64,000 bases of DNA from Cobetia amphilecti (GCF_020217465.1 NZ_CP084115.1:1922001-1986000); one strand, 5' to 3'. Counted from the first letter of the stretch, positions 8,672 to 17,899 are shown. Numbers and translations are program-made. Notes: a model not told the origin generated them from the letters alone.

Positions 8672-8698
8672 AGAGCCCCGCCAATTGGCGGGGCTCTT
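8672..8698 (+). terminator. Rho-independent terminator after the ParA gene
   Basis: An 11-bp stem AGAGCCCCGCC / GGCGGGGCTCT with an AATT loop; the T tail is short (TT). Confidence 0.8.
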
Positions 8699-8724
8699 GC
8701 GTATTGCAGCGGCAGTCTGTCATT

Positions 8725-8752
8725 AAAGTCAGGTCATGAAAGTCATGTCATC
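8725..8752. repeat. 14-bp imperfect tandem duplication
   Basis: Units aaagtcaggtcatg and aaagtcatgtcatc lie head to tail between the ParA terminator and the 3' end of the phosphatase gene; 12 of 14 positions match. Confidence 0.65.
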
Positions 8753-8789
8753 ACAACCGCGTCACCACAGTCTTTGACGAAGCACTTCC

Positions 8790-9614
8790 CTACAGCCCCG
8801 GCAGCCCTGAACTGGCATCGGCCTCTTCCAGCAGGCGCTTGAGCGGGGCATGCAAGGCCGGTGAGGCCACCACGATATTCTCGCCATAAAGCTCATCGGG
8901 AATGCCGTCCGGGCAGCGATACAGGTGCCCCGTGCGCGCACCGGCTTCACGCGCGATCAGAAGGCCCGCCGCAAAGTCCCAGGGGGAAACGCTTTCGTAA
9001 TAGGCATCCAGACGTCCGCACGCCACATCACAGAGATCCAGCGCGGCACTGCCGTTGCGGCGCACATCCTGACAGACCAGCAGCATGGCCGAGAGGCGCT
9101 TGAGCAGCGGCGGCCGGCTGTCACGGTTGTAGGGGAAGCCGGTCGCGACCAGTGCGCGGCTCATCTCATCGGTCTCGCTGACCGAGATGCTCTCGCCGTT
9201 GAGCCAGGCCCCCTTGCCGCGGATGGCGGTGAAGGTCTCGCCGAGGAAGGGCGCATGCACGACCCCCATCTGGATCTTGCCGCGCTCGCACCAGGCGATG
9301 GACACGGCGACATGGCGCAGGCCATGGGCAAAATTGACGGTACCGTCGATGGGGTCGATCACCCACAGGCCGCCCTTGGTACCGATCACGTCACGCTCGG
9401 GCGACAGTTCTTCGGTAAGGCGCGCATCCTCGGGAAATTCGGCTTCGAGCGCTTCCGCCAGGAAGGTATCGATCGCCACGTCGATGTCGGTGACCAGCTC
9501 ATCGCCTTTCTTGTAATGGTGCGCGAAACCCTGTTCCTCGCGCGCTTGCACCATGCGTTCACCAGCCTGTCTGGCCAGTTGTGTTGCTCGTTCCAGGCGT
9601 TGTTCCAGCGTCAT
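8790..9614 (-). CDS. Inositol monophosphatase family protein
   Basis: 274 residues, Mg2+-dependent phosphatase fold. Metal-site motifs: DELVTDIDVAID (D of the first site), WVIDPIDGTVNF near residues 83-94, and SPWDFAAGLLIAREAGA near 209-225. The glutamate motif reads LTEELSPE where typical members have GEE, a modest deviation. Length equals SuhB/CysQ-size enzymes. It could dephosphorylate inositol-1-phosphate or another sugar or nucleotide phosphate, and the motifs do not separate these; HGLRHVAVSIAW is closer to SuhB-type than to CysQ. It is a single gene, convergent with the ParA gene. Confidence 0.82.
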   Translation of the reverse strand: MTLEQRLERATQLARQAGERMVQAREEQGFAHHYKKGDELVTDIDVAIDTFLAEALEAEFPEDARLTEELSPERDVIGTKGGLWVIDPIDGTVNFAHGLRHVAVSIAWCERGKIQMGVVHAPFLGETFTAIRGKGAWLNGESISVSETDEMSRALVATGFPYNRDSRPPLLKRLSAMLLVCQDVRRNGSAALDLCDVACGRLDAYYESVSPWDFAAGLLIAREAGARTGHLYRCPDGIPDELYGENIVVASPALHAPLKRLLEEADASSGLPGL

Positions 9615-10085
9615 GTGGCTCTCCGGCAGCGATGATCAGGTCGGATGAGGCAACCCTCACTCATCCGATGCCTCCTTGTATAACAGACTCATGTGGCGAG
9701 TTCAGCCTCGGGCAGTGAGCGCCGGCGCATGAAAGAGGTAATGAAAGCGTCGATTCAGCTCATTCATGCCCCGTCATGGTGCCTGGCAGGCAAGGCATGC
9801 ACTGTCAGAGCGACACCGGCCAGTGTGGCTAGCAAGTTTATAGCGTTATCTTGCAGCCATGCCGTCTTTTGCCGGGCTGCCTTTCTGTCACTCGGTTATC
9901 AGAGAGCCTTTTGCCCCTCGATGCCAACGCCATGACAGGGCGGTGGCGCCCGTCGAACACACCAGCAATTCAACATTTGTTTCATTTCTTAAATTCTGGC
10001 GCACTTGTTGCAGTAGTCTGGTCATGAGGCTCGGCGAGTTGGCGAGTCTTCCCGCATTCCATGCCCTGCTGCACGAGGAGCGACC
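9615..10085. other. Intergenic region phosphatase / pucG, no gene seen
   Basis: About 470 bp. The right part (9960-10030) is AT-richer (TTTGTTTCATTTCTTAAATTC) and probably carries the pucG promoter. A half-site TGGTCA at 10018 resembles one arm of the palindromes before xdhA and uraH, but no second arm is present. Short reading frames here show no family features. Confidence 0.45.
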
Positions 10086-11369
10086 GTGAGCCCGACCTTT
10101 GACCAGATTCATCCTCCCCAGCGCCTGCTGATGGGCCCCGGTCCGATCAATGCGGACCCGCGTGTATTGCGAGCGCTTTCCGCTCCCTTGATCGGCCAGT
10201 ACGACCCGGCGATGACGCACTACATGAACGAGACGATGCAGCTCTATCGCGGCGTCTTCGAGACCACCAATGATGCCACCCTGTTGATCGATGGCACCTC
10301 GCGTGCCGGTATCGAGGCGGTGCTGGTCTCGCTGATCCAGCCGGGGGAGCGTGTGCTGGTGCCGATCTTCGGCCGTTTCGGTCATCTGCTGCGCGAGATC
10401 GCCGAGCGCTGCGGTGCCGAGGTGCATACGCTGGAATGCGAGTGGGGCCAGGTGTTCCGCCCGGAGCAGATCGAAGCCGCCATTCGCGAGGTCAAGCCCA
10501 GCGTGCTGGCACTGGTGCAGGGTGATACCTCGACCACCATGTGCCAGCCGCTGGAAGACATCGGCGCCATCTGTCGCCGCGAAGGCGTGCTGTTCTACAG
10601 CGATGCCACGGCGTCATTGGCGGGCAATCCGCTCAAGACCGATGAGTGGGGGCTGGACGCCGTCACCGCCGGCTTGCAGAAGTGTCTGGCGGGGCCGTCA
10701 GGCAGCTCGCCGTTGACGCTGTCGCCGCGTGCGGTGGAGGTGGTGCATGCCCGGCGTCATGTCGAGGCGGGCATCAGCAGCGGCAGTGATCGTCTGGCCG
10801 AGCCGGGCGCGCGCATCCGCTCCAACTATTTCGATCTCTCCATGGTGCTCGATTACTGGGGAGAGCTGCGTCTCAACCACCACACCGAAGCCACCAGCAT
10901 GCTGTATGGCGCACGCGAGTGTGCGCGCCTGCTGGTCAATGAGGGCATGGACAACGCCATCGCGCGCCACGCGCTGCATGGTCAGGCGATGGTCGAAGGC
11001 TTGAAGGGGCTGGGACTTGCGCTGTTCGGCGACCAGACCCACCGCATGAACAACGTCAGCGCGGTGATGATTCCCGACGGTCTGGATGGCGATGGCCTGC
11101 GCCGCAGCATGCTGGAGGACTTCGGCATCGAGATCGGCACCAGCTTCGGCCCGCTGCACGGCAAGGTCTGGCGTCTCGGCGTGATGGGCTACAACGCGCG
11201 TCGCGATACCGTGCTGACCACCCTGGCGGCGCTGGAGCAGACTCTGCGCCGGGGTGGCGTCAAGACAGTGGCCGGCGGTGGCGTCGGTGCCGCGCTGGAC
11301 TTCTATCAGGAGCATCAGGGTCAGGCGGCCAATGGCCGTGCCAACCCCAGCACGGGAGGCCAGTCATGA
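10086..11369 (+). CDS. pucG: (S)-ureidoglycine--glyoxylate aminotransferase
   Basis: 427-residue PLP-dependent class V aminotransferase. LLMGPGPINADPRVLRALS at the N-terminus, LIDGTSRAGIEAVL, YSDATASLAGNP, and the Schiff-base Lys199 in GLQKCLAGPSG are those of the alanine-glyoxylate/ureidoglycine transaminase group. The purine context (allC overlapping downstream, uraD, uraH and puuD beyond) argues for PucG: ureidoglycine plus glyoxylate to oxalurate and glycine. The start is GTG, set by GAGGAG 8 nt upstream. The stop overlaps the next start (ATGA), indicating coupling. Serine- or alanine-glyoxylate transaminase activity is the alternative. Confidence 0.85.
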   Translation: MSPTFDQIHPPQRLLMGPGPINADPRVLRALSAPLIGQYDPAMTHYMNETMQLYRGVFETTNDATLLIDGTSRAGIEAVLVSLIQPGERVLVPIFGRFGHLLREIAERCGAEVHTLECEWGQVFRPEQIEAAIREVKPSVLALVQGDTSTTMCQPLEDIGAICRREGVLFYSDATASLAGNPLKTDEWGLDAVTAGLQKCLAGPSGSSPLTLSPRAVEVVHARRHVEAGISSGSDRLAEPGARIRSNYFDLSMVLDYWGELRLNHHTEATSMLYGARECARLLVNEGMDNAIARHALHGQAMVEGLKGLGLALFGDQTHRMNNVSAVMIPDGLDGDGLRRSMLEDFGIEIGTSFGPLHGKVWRLGVMGYNARRDTVLTTLAALEQTLRRGGVKTVAGGGVGAALDFYQEHQGQAANGRANPSTGGQS

Positions 11370-12703
11370 GCGATGCCGGATCCATACCCTCGGACGCCAT
11401 CGCGCCGCTGGAAACGGCCGCCGATGTGCTGGCCGCCTGCGACACCCTGGGGGCGATCTCACGCAGCGACAGCGGGATCGACCGCCGCTATCTGACGCCG
11501 GAACACGCCGCCGCCAACGCCACCACGGCTGGCTGGCTCAAGGCTGCCGGTCTGCGCAGCTGGCAGGATGGCGCCGGCAATCTCTGGGGCCGCTGGTGTC
11601 CACCCGCTCTCACCGCTGCCGCTGACAGCGAAGCCGGCGTGCCGCGACTGGTGATCGGCTCGCATCTGGACAGCGTGCCGGACGCCGGCCGTTATGACGG
11701 CATTCTTGGTGTCCTGCTCGGGGTGGCTGCCTTGACGCACTTCAGGCAGCGCGCCGATGCCGGCGAGCAGAGCTTGCCCTTCGCGCTGGAAGTCGTCGGT
11801 TTCGGCGATGAAGAGGGCACCCGCTTCGGTGCGACCCTGCTCGGCAGCCATGCCATCGCCGGACGCTGGCAGTCGGACTGGGAGCGGGTAGAGGATGAGG
11901 ACGGCATCCCGCTTGGCGACGCGCTCGAACGCTTCGGGCTTTCCGGGCAGACGGCCGCCAGGGCTAGCCTGCAGGCGAATCCGCCGCTGGGCTATCTGGA
12001 AGTGCACATCGAGCAGGGCCCGGTGCTGGAAGCCGAGAAGCTGGCGCTGGGCACCGTGACCGGTATCGCCGGTGCGCGACGCTTCGCGGTCAACTTCGTC
12101 GGCCAGGCGGGACATGCCGGCACCACGCCGATGGCGCTGCGTCAGGATGCGCTGTGTGCGGCGGCAGAGTGGACACTGGCGGTGGAATCGCTGGCGCGTG
12201 ATGTCCAGGCGGGCAAGCGCGCTGACATGGCGGACCACTCGCTGGTCGCGACCGTGGGCTGTTGCGAGCTGCGTCCCGGGGCGGTGAATGTCATCCCCGG
12301 GGGTGCGGCACTGAGTCTGGATATCCGCGCGCTGGACGATGCGCAGCGGGATCGTGCGCTGGATGAACTCTTGAATGAGGCACATCGAATCGCAGCGCGA
12401 CGGGGCCTCACCTTCCACTGCGAGCAGACGCATGCGGCCGATGCCGTGGCCTGTGACGAGGGTTTGATGCAGGCCGTCGATGCCGGTATCGCCGCCACTG
12501 GTCAGGTGCCATTCCGGCTGCCGAGTGGTGCCGGGCATGACGCCATGGCGGTCAGTCATCTGTGTCCGGTGGGCATGCTGTTCCTGCGCTGTGAGCGCGG
12601 TATCAGCCACCACCCGCTGGAGGCGGTGACCGAAGACGATGTCGCCAAGGCCCTGGCGGCACTGATCGCCAGTATCGAGGCCGTGGCCGCCAGGTACGTG
12701 TAG
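11366..12703 (+). CDS. allC: Allantoate amidohydrolase (M20 family)
   Basis: 445-residue metal-dependent amidohydrolase of the M20 family that converts allantoate to ureidoglycine, CO2 and ammonia. Metal ligands are visible in order: GSHLDSVPDAGRYDGILG (His and Asp, about residues 99 and 110), GDEEGTRFG (Glu-Glu near 150), YLEVHIEQGPVLE (His near 214) and ERGISHHPLE (His near 413). The lid domain carries GQAGHAGTTPM. N-carbamoyl-L-amino-acid hydrolases and ureidoglycolate hydrolases share this fold; the fusion-like coupling to pucG favours allantoate. It is four bases overlapped with pucG and convergent with uraD. Confidence 0.85.
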   Translation: MSDAGSIPSDAIAPLETAADVLAACDTLGAISRSDSGIDRRYLTPEHAAANATTAGWLKAAGLRSWQDGAGNLWGRWCPPALTAAADSEAGVPRLVIGSHLDSVPDAGRYDGILGVLLGVAALTHFRQRADAGEQSLPFALEVVGFGDEEGTRFGATLLGSHAIAGRWQSDWERVEDEDGIPLGDALERFGLSGQTAARASLQANPPLGYLEVHIEQGPVLEAEKLALGTVTGIAGARRFAVNFVGQAGHAGTTPMALRQDALCAAAEWTLAVESLARDVQAGKRADMADHSLVATVGCCELRPGAVNVIPGGAALSLDIRALDDAQRDRALDELLNEAHRIAARRGLTFHCEQTHAADAVACDEGLMQAVDAGIAATGQVPFRLPSGAGHDAMAVSHLCPVGMLFLRCERGISHHPLEAVTEDDVAKALAALIASIEAVAARYV

Positions 12704-12727
12704 GACAGCACGCGTAAGACAGCACCC
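12700..12727 (+). repeat. 14-bp tandem duplication across the allC stop codon
   Basis: gtaggacagcacgc followed by gtaagacagcaccc, 12 of 14 identical. The first unit holds the TAG stop (12701-12703); the second holds TAA at the same place. Confidence 0.8.
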
Positions 12728-12753
12728 ATTGGCGGCCGCAGGGGCGTTGGTCG

Positions 12754-13287
12754 CTAACTGGCCTCGAGCAGCCCCGGCAGGCGCACTGCGGCGATCGCAT
12801 TTATCTGGGCCAGAGCCTCCTGGTACTCCGCCTCGGTGGATTGCGGCAGACGGCGCTCCAGTTCCTCGAGAATGCTGCTGGCGCTGTGGCCCTTGACGCA
12901 GATGATGAACGGGATGCCGTGGCGCGCCTGGTAGTCGGCATTGGCCGTCAGGAAACGTTCACGGGTGGCGTCATCGAGCTGATCAAGCCCTGCGCCACGC
13001 TGCTCGCCCTGCGAGGCGGGCGTCAGGGTCTCCAGCTTGCCGGCAGCCAGCTCAGGATGGGCCAGAATCAATTGGTGGCGCTCGACATCACTGGCCTGGC
13101 GTACCGCATTGGCACACGCCGTCAGCAGGACTTCCATGCTCGCGAACGGACGCTCTGCCGCGGCGCGTTCCACCACCCAGTCCGAGTGCTCATAGAGACC
13201 ACTCAAGCGTCGTGCCAGCGCCTCGGGTGGCAGGGCGTTGAGCGTGTCCAGCATCACCAGATAGTGCATCGGGGTCTCGATTGGCAT
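12754..13287 (-). CDS. uraD: OHCU decarboxylase
   Basis: 177 residues. It decarboxylates 2-oxo-4-hydroxy-4-carboxy-5-ureidoimidazoline to S-allantoin, the third step from urate. Catalytic motif HPELA with His77, substrate-binding SQGEQRGAGLD near 92-102 and HGIPFIICVKG near residues 133-143 are all present. Length matches stand-alone UraD. It is transcribed divergently from uraH and puuD across a 412-bp region that carries a TetR-type palindrome. A second Met at codon 7 (13269) is possible as the start. Confidence 0.9.
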   Translation of the reverse strand: MPIETPMHYLVMLDTLNALPPEALARRLSGLYEHSDWVVERAAAERPFASMEVLLTACANAVRQASDVERHQLILAHPELAAGKLETLTPASQGEQRGAGLDQLDDATRERFLTANADYQARHGIPFIICVKGHSASSILEELERRLPQSTEAEYQEALAQINAIAAVRLPGLLEAS

Positions 13288-13493
13288 GCGCCTTGCTCCA
13301 GAGAGGGGGTTAGGTTTGAAAAGCTCACGGAATCATCAGCTTGCAAGGCGCATGCCGTCGCTGGCAACGCGTCTGACCAACGCTGTGTCACACGCTGCAT
13401 CGCCATGCCAGCGTTGGACGACAAGGCTGTATCGCCACCGGCTTGCCTGACGGCGCCTACCGGCGTCTGTCATGGGGCGATACGGCCTGCACC

Positions 13494-13509
13494 TTGACCG
13501 ATCGGTCAG
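13494..13509. promoter_or_regulatory. RutR-like palindrome in the uraD-uraH intergenic region (13288-13699)
   Basis: TTGACCGATCGGTCAG contains the perfect 14-nt palindrome TGACCGATCGGTCA. It resembles the RutR consensus TTGACCANNTGGTCAA and the site 48849-48864 before xdhA, differing in the inner pair. It is the best operator candidate in this 412-bp divergent region, which otherwise shows no gene. Confidence 0.6.
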
Positions 13510-13699
13510 AATGCAGCAATGCACTCATCGGGTGCAATACCACCAACCGCTGACGGCAGGCCAGAGCAGGACAAGCCAGAAAACCGAAACACTGTCTTCA
13601 TTCGTACAGCTTGCATTGCTACGGGGTCGATACGTACAGGCCCTCGCCGTACAGAGCCCAGCCGTTCCCGCCACATTCACACAAGAACAGGAAATCGCC

Positions 13700-14053
13700 A
13701 TGCCCAGACTGACGACGCATGTGCTCAATCAGGCCGAAGGCATCGCTGCCAGCGGTGTGCATATCACCCTGGAGCGCCAGGATGCGCAGGGTCACTTTCA
13801 CGAGTTAGCGCAGGTCACGACCAATGCCGATGGGCGTCTCGATGCGCCGCTGCTTGAGGAAACCGACGCTTCCGCTAATCTCTCCGGCGTCTATCGTCTG
13901 ACGTTTCAGGTCGGGGATTACTTTGCCAGTCGCGCGGTGGGCAAGGGCATGCTCGGCCGCGTACCGGTCGAATTCACCCTCGAGGCCAGTGGCCATTATC
14001 ACATTCCGCTGCTGGTCACTCCGTGGGCCTACAGTGTCTACCGCGGCAGCTAA
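13700..14053 (+). CDS. uraH: 5-hydroxyisourate hydrolase
   Basis: 117-residue transthyretin-like protein that hydrolyses 5-hydroxyisourate to OHCU. It begins RLTTHVLNQAEG, with the conserved His near the N-terminus, and ends with the diagnostic YRGS tetrapeptide that separates HIU hydrolases from transthyretin. ATG 13700 is preceded by AGGAAATC; the open frame extends 76 codons upstream but without homology. Ten bases separate it from puuD, so the two form an operon acting on consecutive steps. Confidence 0.92.
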   Translation: MPRLTTHVLNQAEGIAASGVHITLERQDAQGHFHELAQVTTNADGRLDAPLLEETDASANLSGVYRLTFQVGDYFASRAVGKGMLGRVPVEFTLEASGHYHIPLLVTPWAYSVYRGS

Positions 14054-14062
14054 GGAGCCGGC

Positions 14063-15310
14063 ATGAGCGCATATCTTCTCGATTGGGCGATGCTGCTGAC
14101 CCGCTGGCTGCATGTCATGGCGGGGATCGCCTGGATCGGCGCATCGTTCTTCTTCATCTGGCTCGACAATCGGCGAAAGCCGGCCACTCATGCGGTAGAT
14201 GGCCGCCCCGGCGGCGAGCTGTGGGCGGTGCATGGTGGTGGTCTCTATCATCTGTTTCGACACGATGGGGTCAGTGAAACGCTGCCCAGCGAGATCCACT
14301 GGTTCAAGTGGGAGGCCTATGTCACCTGGTTGTCCGGGATGGGGCTTTTCACGCTGATCTACCTGCTGCAGCCTCACGCCTACCTGATCGACCCGCGCGT
14401 GTTCGAGATGAGCGGCACCCTGGCCGTGTGCAGCGCTCTGGGCGTGCTCGTCGGCGGCTGGCTGGGCTACGAGGCGCTGTGTCGCAGCCCCTTCAAACGC
14501 CATGCCGGGGCGCTGTTCGTCGCCGTCGGTGTGTGGCTGACGCTGGCGGCGTGGGTCGCGACCGAACTGTTCTCGGGGCGTGCCGCCTTCCTGCTGATGG
14601 GCGCGCTGATGGGCAGCATCATGGCGGGCAACGTCTTCAATGTGATCATCCCGGGTCAGAAGGCCCTGCTGGCTGCTGCGCAGCGTGGGGAAACGCCGGA
14701 CCCGATCCACGGCCAGCGCGCAAAGCAGCGCTCGGTGCACAACACCTTCATCACGCTGCCTGCGGTGCTGATGATGATCAGCAACCACTACCCGCTGCTG
14801 TATGCCAATGACTATCGCCTGGGCGTCATTCTGCTGTTGCTGGTGACGGGCGGTCTGATCCGTATCGCCACGGTGGATCACCACAAGGGCGTCAAGCGCC
14901 TGTGGGTGCCCGCGGGGGCAGTGTTGGCGCTGATCGGCGTGATCCTGCTCTGCGCGCCGCGCTCACAGACGGCGCCCGCGACTGTCGAGACAAGCGCGCC
15001 TTCAGCGTCCATTGCGGCCAGCAGCGCCGCTGACAATGAGGCCCCGGGGGAGAATCAGGCATTGCGAGACAAGGTCAGTCATATCGTCGAGCAACGCTGC
15101 GCCGGCTGTCACAGTGATACGCCGAACTTGATCGGCTTGACGGCTCCGGCAGCCGGCGTGGCCTTCAACGGCTGGGATGATATCCAGCGTCAGGCCATGC
15201 GTATCCATCAGCGCACGGTGGTCGACAAGAGCATGCCGCTGGCCAACATGACCCAGATGACCGATGCCGAACGCCAGCTGCTGGATGACTGGTGGCAGGC
15301 GACACGCTGA
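14063..15310 (+). CDS. puuD: Membrane-bound urate oxidase with C-terminal cytochrome c domain
   Basis: 415 residues. The N-terminal ~300 residues hold about eight membrane segments, starting WLHVMAGIAWIGASFFFIWLD, typical of PuuD. After a flexible Ala/Ser/Pro linker (residues ~305-335) comes a cytochrome c domain with the haem motif CAGCH (Cys346, Cys349, His350) and a likely Met ligand in SMPLANM. PuuD oxidises urate to 5-hydroxyisourate and passes electrons to the respiratory chain, so no hydrogen peroxide is expected. This fills the urate step; no soluble uricase or HpxO is in the window. Confidence 0.9.
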   Translation: MSAYLLDWAMLLTRWLHVMAGIAWIGASFFFIWLDNRRKPATHAVDGRPGGELWAVHGGGLYHLFRHDGVSETLPSEIHWFKWEAYVTWLSGMGLFTLIYLLQPHAYLIDPRVFEMSGTLAVCSALGVLVGGWLGYEALCRSPFKRHAGALFVAVGVWLTLAAWVATELFSGRAAFLLMGALMGSIMAGNVFNVIIPGQKALLAAAQRGETPDPIHGQRAKQRSVHNTFITLPAVLMMISNHYPLLYANDYRLGVILLLLVTGGLIRIATVDHHKGVKRLWVPAGAVLALIGVILLCAPRSQTAPATVETSAPSASIAASSAADNEAPGENQALRDKVSHIVEQRCAGCHSDTPNLIGLTAPAAGVAFNGWDDIQRQAMRIHQRTVVDKSMPLANMTQMTDAERQLLDDWWQATR

Positions 15311-15348
15311 GGGGCGATGGCTGAGAGAGTCATGAATGAGAGCGTACT

Positions 15349-15379
15349 GACCAGCGGCGCTCCAAGGGCGCCGCTGGTC
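15349..15379 (+). terminator. Hairpin after puuD, probable terminator
   Basis: A 12-bp stem GACCAGCGGCGC / GCGCCGCTGGTC with a 7-nt loop. No T-run follows, so termination is less sure than for the other hairpins. Confidence 0.5.
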
Positions 15380-15428
15380 TGAGCCCAGTCGTCAGAACTC
15401 GTCAGCACCCACTCGTCAGCAGCGACGC

Positions 15429-15455
15429 TACAGTTCTGAGTCCGGTGGCCGATAG
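15429..15455 (+). promoter_or_regulatory. Sigma-28 (FliA) type promoter of the first chemoreceptor gene
   Basis: TACAGTTC - 11 nt - GCCGATAG, against the enterobacterial FliA consensus TAAAGTTT-N11-GCCGATAA: 6/8 and 7/8 matches with exact spacing. It rules out a GTG start at 15445, which would lie inside it. Confidence 0.7.
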
Positions 15456-15498
15456 ACGTGATACTTCTCTCATGGATCGATCGGGGTATCGCGTAGTG

Positions 15499-17613
15499 AT
15501 GACAATAAAAAAGCGTCTGGCCCGCGCCAGTGTCGGCAGCAAGCTCGCCTTGCTGGTATTGCTGTTGATGATGGCGGCCTTCACGGCGCTGGGCCTGGTG
15601 TTCTCGACGGCCAGCAAGATGCAGGTAGAAGAGGGCAGCGAACGCGCTCTCGCTCAGCAGCAGCAACAGATCACCAACACCATCGAGCTGTTCGACACGA
15701 CCATGCAGTCCAGCGTGACGCGCATGCTCAATGCCTTCCTGGCGACCATTCCTGACAACTTCACGCTGATCGAAGACCGACGTCTGCCGATCGGCGAGCG
15801 CGATGCGCCGGCGCTGCTCAATGCCGGCTTCATGCTCAACAATCAATCCGGTTATCTGGCCGATTTCGCCAATCGCACCGGTGCGCCGGTCAGCTTCTTC
15901 GTGCGCGATGGTGAGGATTTCGTGCGCATTGCCACCACCCTCAAGACCGAAGATGGCTCAAGCCTGCTCGGGCTGACGCTGAGTGGTGGGGTCAAGGATG
16001 CGCTGAATGCCGGCCAGCCCTATACCGGCATGCTCTATCTAGCGGGCCGTCACTACATGACGCGCTATCGCCCGATCACCGACTTCAATGACAACCTCAT
16101 CGGGGCCTCGTTCATCGGGGTGGATGTCGGCGAGCAGATCGATGAGCTGTATGCCACCATCACCAATATCCAGTTGCATGAGAAGGACTTCAGTCTGGTG
16201 GCGAGCACGGCGCCGGGCCAGCAGGGCAAGGTGCTGACGACGGGGCAGTGGCAGGGCCGCTCGCTGATGGACTTCAAGAATGCGCAGGGCGAGCCGGCCT
16301 TCGCGCCGCTCTTCGCCGCCCACAGCGGTCAGATCGATTACCGCCTGGCGGGCGAAGACAGTGACCGTATCACCAGCTTCCAGCACTATCCGGCCTGGGA
16401 CTGGGTGGTGGCGACCACGATCGACAAGCAGGAAGTGACGGCGGGCATCACGCAGGTCCGCAATCAGGTCTTCGGGCTGGCACTGCTGTTGGCGCTGGCC
16501 GTGGCCGGCATCCTCTACTTCCTCGAGCGTCGTCTGATCAGTCGTCCGCTGGATGCGCTGGTGTCACTGGCTCAGGCATTGGCGCGGGGCGATCTGTCTC
16601 AACGCATCACCAGTCAGCGTCAGGATGAGATCGGCAAGCTGACCGCGGCCATGAACAGTGTCGGCGAGGACCTGAGTCGAGTGGTGGGTCAGGTGCGGGG
16701 CACCACGGGCGCCGTCAATCAGGCCGCCGGCGAGATTGCCCAGGGCAACGAGGAGCTTTCAGCACGCACCGAGCAGTCCGCCTCCAGCCTGCAGGAAACC
16801 TCGGCCTCGATGGAGGAGATCACCACCACCGTGCAGCACAGTGCTGACTCTGCCCAGCAGGCCAGCCAGCTGGTCAATTCGACCTCCGAGCAGGCGCGCC
16901 GCGGCAATGATGACATGCGCAAGGCGCAGGCGAGCATGGAAGATATCAACCGCTCTGCCGAGCGCATCAGCGAGATCATCAGCCTGATCGATGGCATCGC
17001 CTTCCAGACCAACATCCTGGCGCTGAATGCCTCGGTGGAAGCGGCGCGGGCCGGTGAGCATGGGCGTGGCTTCGCGGTGGTCGCGCAGGAAGTGCGCACC
17101 CTGGCGACGCGCTCGAGTGATGCATCCCGCGAGATTCGCGGCCTGATCGACGAGTCGATCTCGCACACTCAGCAGGGCGTGGCGCAGGTGAAGGATGCCA
17201 GTCAGGCGATGGCCGAGATTCTTTCCAGTGTCGAGCGCGTCAACGACATGATCGCCGAGATCAGTGCTGGCGCACGTGAACAGAGTGCTGGCGTCGGCCA
17301 GGTGAATACCGCGGTCAGCGAGCTGGATGCGATGACGCAGCAGAACACCACCCTGGTCAATCAGGTCAGTGGCGCGGCGCGCAGCATGAGTGCTCAGGCC
17401 CAGGCACTGGAGCAGCTGATGGCAGGCTTCAAGGTGGCAGGCACTCAAGACATGGCAAATCCGTCCATGGCGCGCCAATCCGTGTCGCATCAGTCCATGT
17501 CGCACATGAACACTCAGCCGATGGCGGATGGCGAGCAGTCTGCCTTCCCGCCGCCGGCAACCGCCGCACGCGGATCCCAGCGTCGCGAAGAGGAGGAGTG
17601 GGAAGCCTTCTGA
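15499..17613 (+). CDS. Methyl-accepting chemotaxis protein, copy 1
   Basis: 704-residue transmembrane chemoreceptor. TM1 near residues 14-37, a periplasmic Cache-type sensor to ~315 (FVRDGEDFVRIATTL, GRHYMTRYRPI, LIGASFIGVDVG and YPAWDWVVATT are Cache_3-Cache_2 features), TM2, HAMP (RRLISRPLDALVSLAQ..GDLSQRI), then the methyl-accepting signalling domain with hairpin tip IDGIAFQTNILALNASVEAARAGEHGRGFAVV. The C-terminus ends EEEWEAF, a CheR/CheB-tethering pentapeptide of the NWETF kind. Ligand unknown; Cache_3-Cache_2 sensors often bind small carboxylates. ATG 15499 matches the start of copy 2 and lies after the sigma-28 promoter. From 16528 it is almost identical to copy 2. Confidence 0.9.
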   Translation: MTIKKRLARASVGSKLALLVLLLMMAAFTALGLVFSTASKMQVEEGSERALAQQQQQITNTIELFDTTMQSSVTRMLNAFLATIPDNFTLIEDRRLPIGERDAPALLNAGFMLNNQSGYLADFANRTGAPVSFFVRDGEDFVRIATTLKTEDGSSLLGLTLSGGVKDALNAGQPYTGMLYLAGRHYMTRYRPITDFNDNLIGASFIGVDVGEQIDELYATITNIQLHEKDFSLVASTAPGQQGKVLTTGQWQGRSLMDFKNAQGEPAFAPLFAAHSGQIDYRLAGEDSDRITSFQHYPAWDWVVATTIDKQEVTAGITQVRNQVFGLALLLALAVAGILYFLERRLISRPLDALVSLAQALARGDLSQRITSQRQDEIGKLTAAMNSVGEDLSRVVGQVRGTTGAVNQAAGEIAQGNEELSARTEQSASSLQETSASMEEITTTVQHSADSAQQASQLVNSTSEQARRGNDDMRKAQASMEDINRSAERISEIISLIDGIAFQTNILALNASVEAARAGEHGRGFAVVAQEVRTLATRSSDASREIRGLIDESISHTQQGVAQVKDASQAMAEILSSVERVNDMIAEISAGAREQSAGVGQVNTAVSELDAMTQQNTTLVNQVSGAARSMSAQAQALEQLMAGFKVAGTQDMANPSMARQSVSHQSMSHMNTQPMADGEQSAFPPPATAARGSQRREEEEWEAF

Positions 17614-17681
17614 GCGCGCGGCCCTGAGCCAAGAGCTTGATCGAGCGCCATTGAACACAGCTAGCCGTTGACGTTTCTGCC

Positions 17682-17715
17682 AAGCCCTTGCCGACTGTCG
17701 TCGGTGAGGGCTTTT
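17682..17715 (+). terminator. Rho-independent terminator after chemoreceptor 1
   Basis: A 14-bp stem AAGCCCTTGCCGAC / GTCGGTGAGGGCTT (two G-U pairs) runs into TTTTT. The same hairpin follows copy 2. Confidence 0.85.
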
Positions 17716-17726
17716 TCGTGGCCAGG

Positions 17727-17771
17727 GCTCATGTGACCCACGTTCATGTGATCAACGCTCATGTGGCCAAC
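17727..17771 (+). repeat. 15-bp tandem repeat, three units, between the chemoreceptor genes
   Basis: gctcatgtgacccac, gttcatgtgatcaac and gctcatgtggccaac lie head to tail in the 320-bp gap (17614-17933). The rest of the gap holds the terminator and the promoter of copy 2. Confidence 0.8.
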
Positions 17772-17872
17772 GCCCGCCACTGATATCAGCACCATATAAA
17801 CATGTCATCTTGATGACGGTTGGTGGTGTTTTTTGCTGTCTGCTGAAAAAGATGAATTCTTTTTTCTGGCCC

Positions 17873-17899
17873 TTCAGTTAAGTCAACGTTGGTCGATAG
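17873..17899 (+). promoter_or_regulatory. Sigma-28 type promoter of the second chemoreceptor gene
   Basis: TTCAGTTA - 11 nt - GTCGATAG: 5/8 and 6/8 matches to the FliA consensus with exact spacing, at the same relative place as the better site before copy 1. Confidence 0.5.

Noticed and set aside
15445-15498. Longer GTG start for chemoreceptor 1
   Set aside because: It lies inside the sigma-28 promoter, and copy 2 begins at the position equivalent to 15499.
17727-17771. CRISPR-like array between the chemoreceptor genes
   Set aside because: Units are 15 bp and contiguous, with no spacers and no cas genes in the window.
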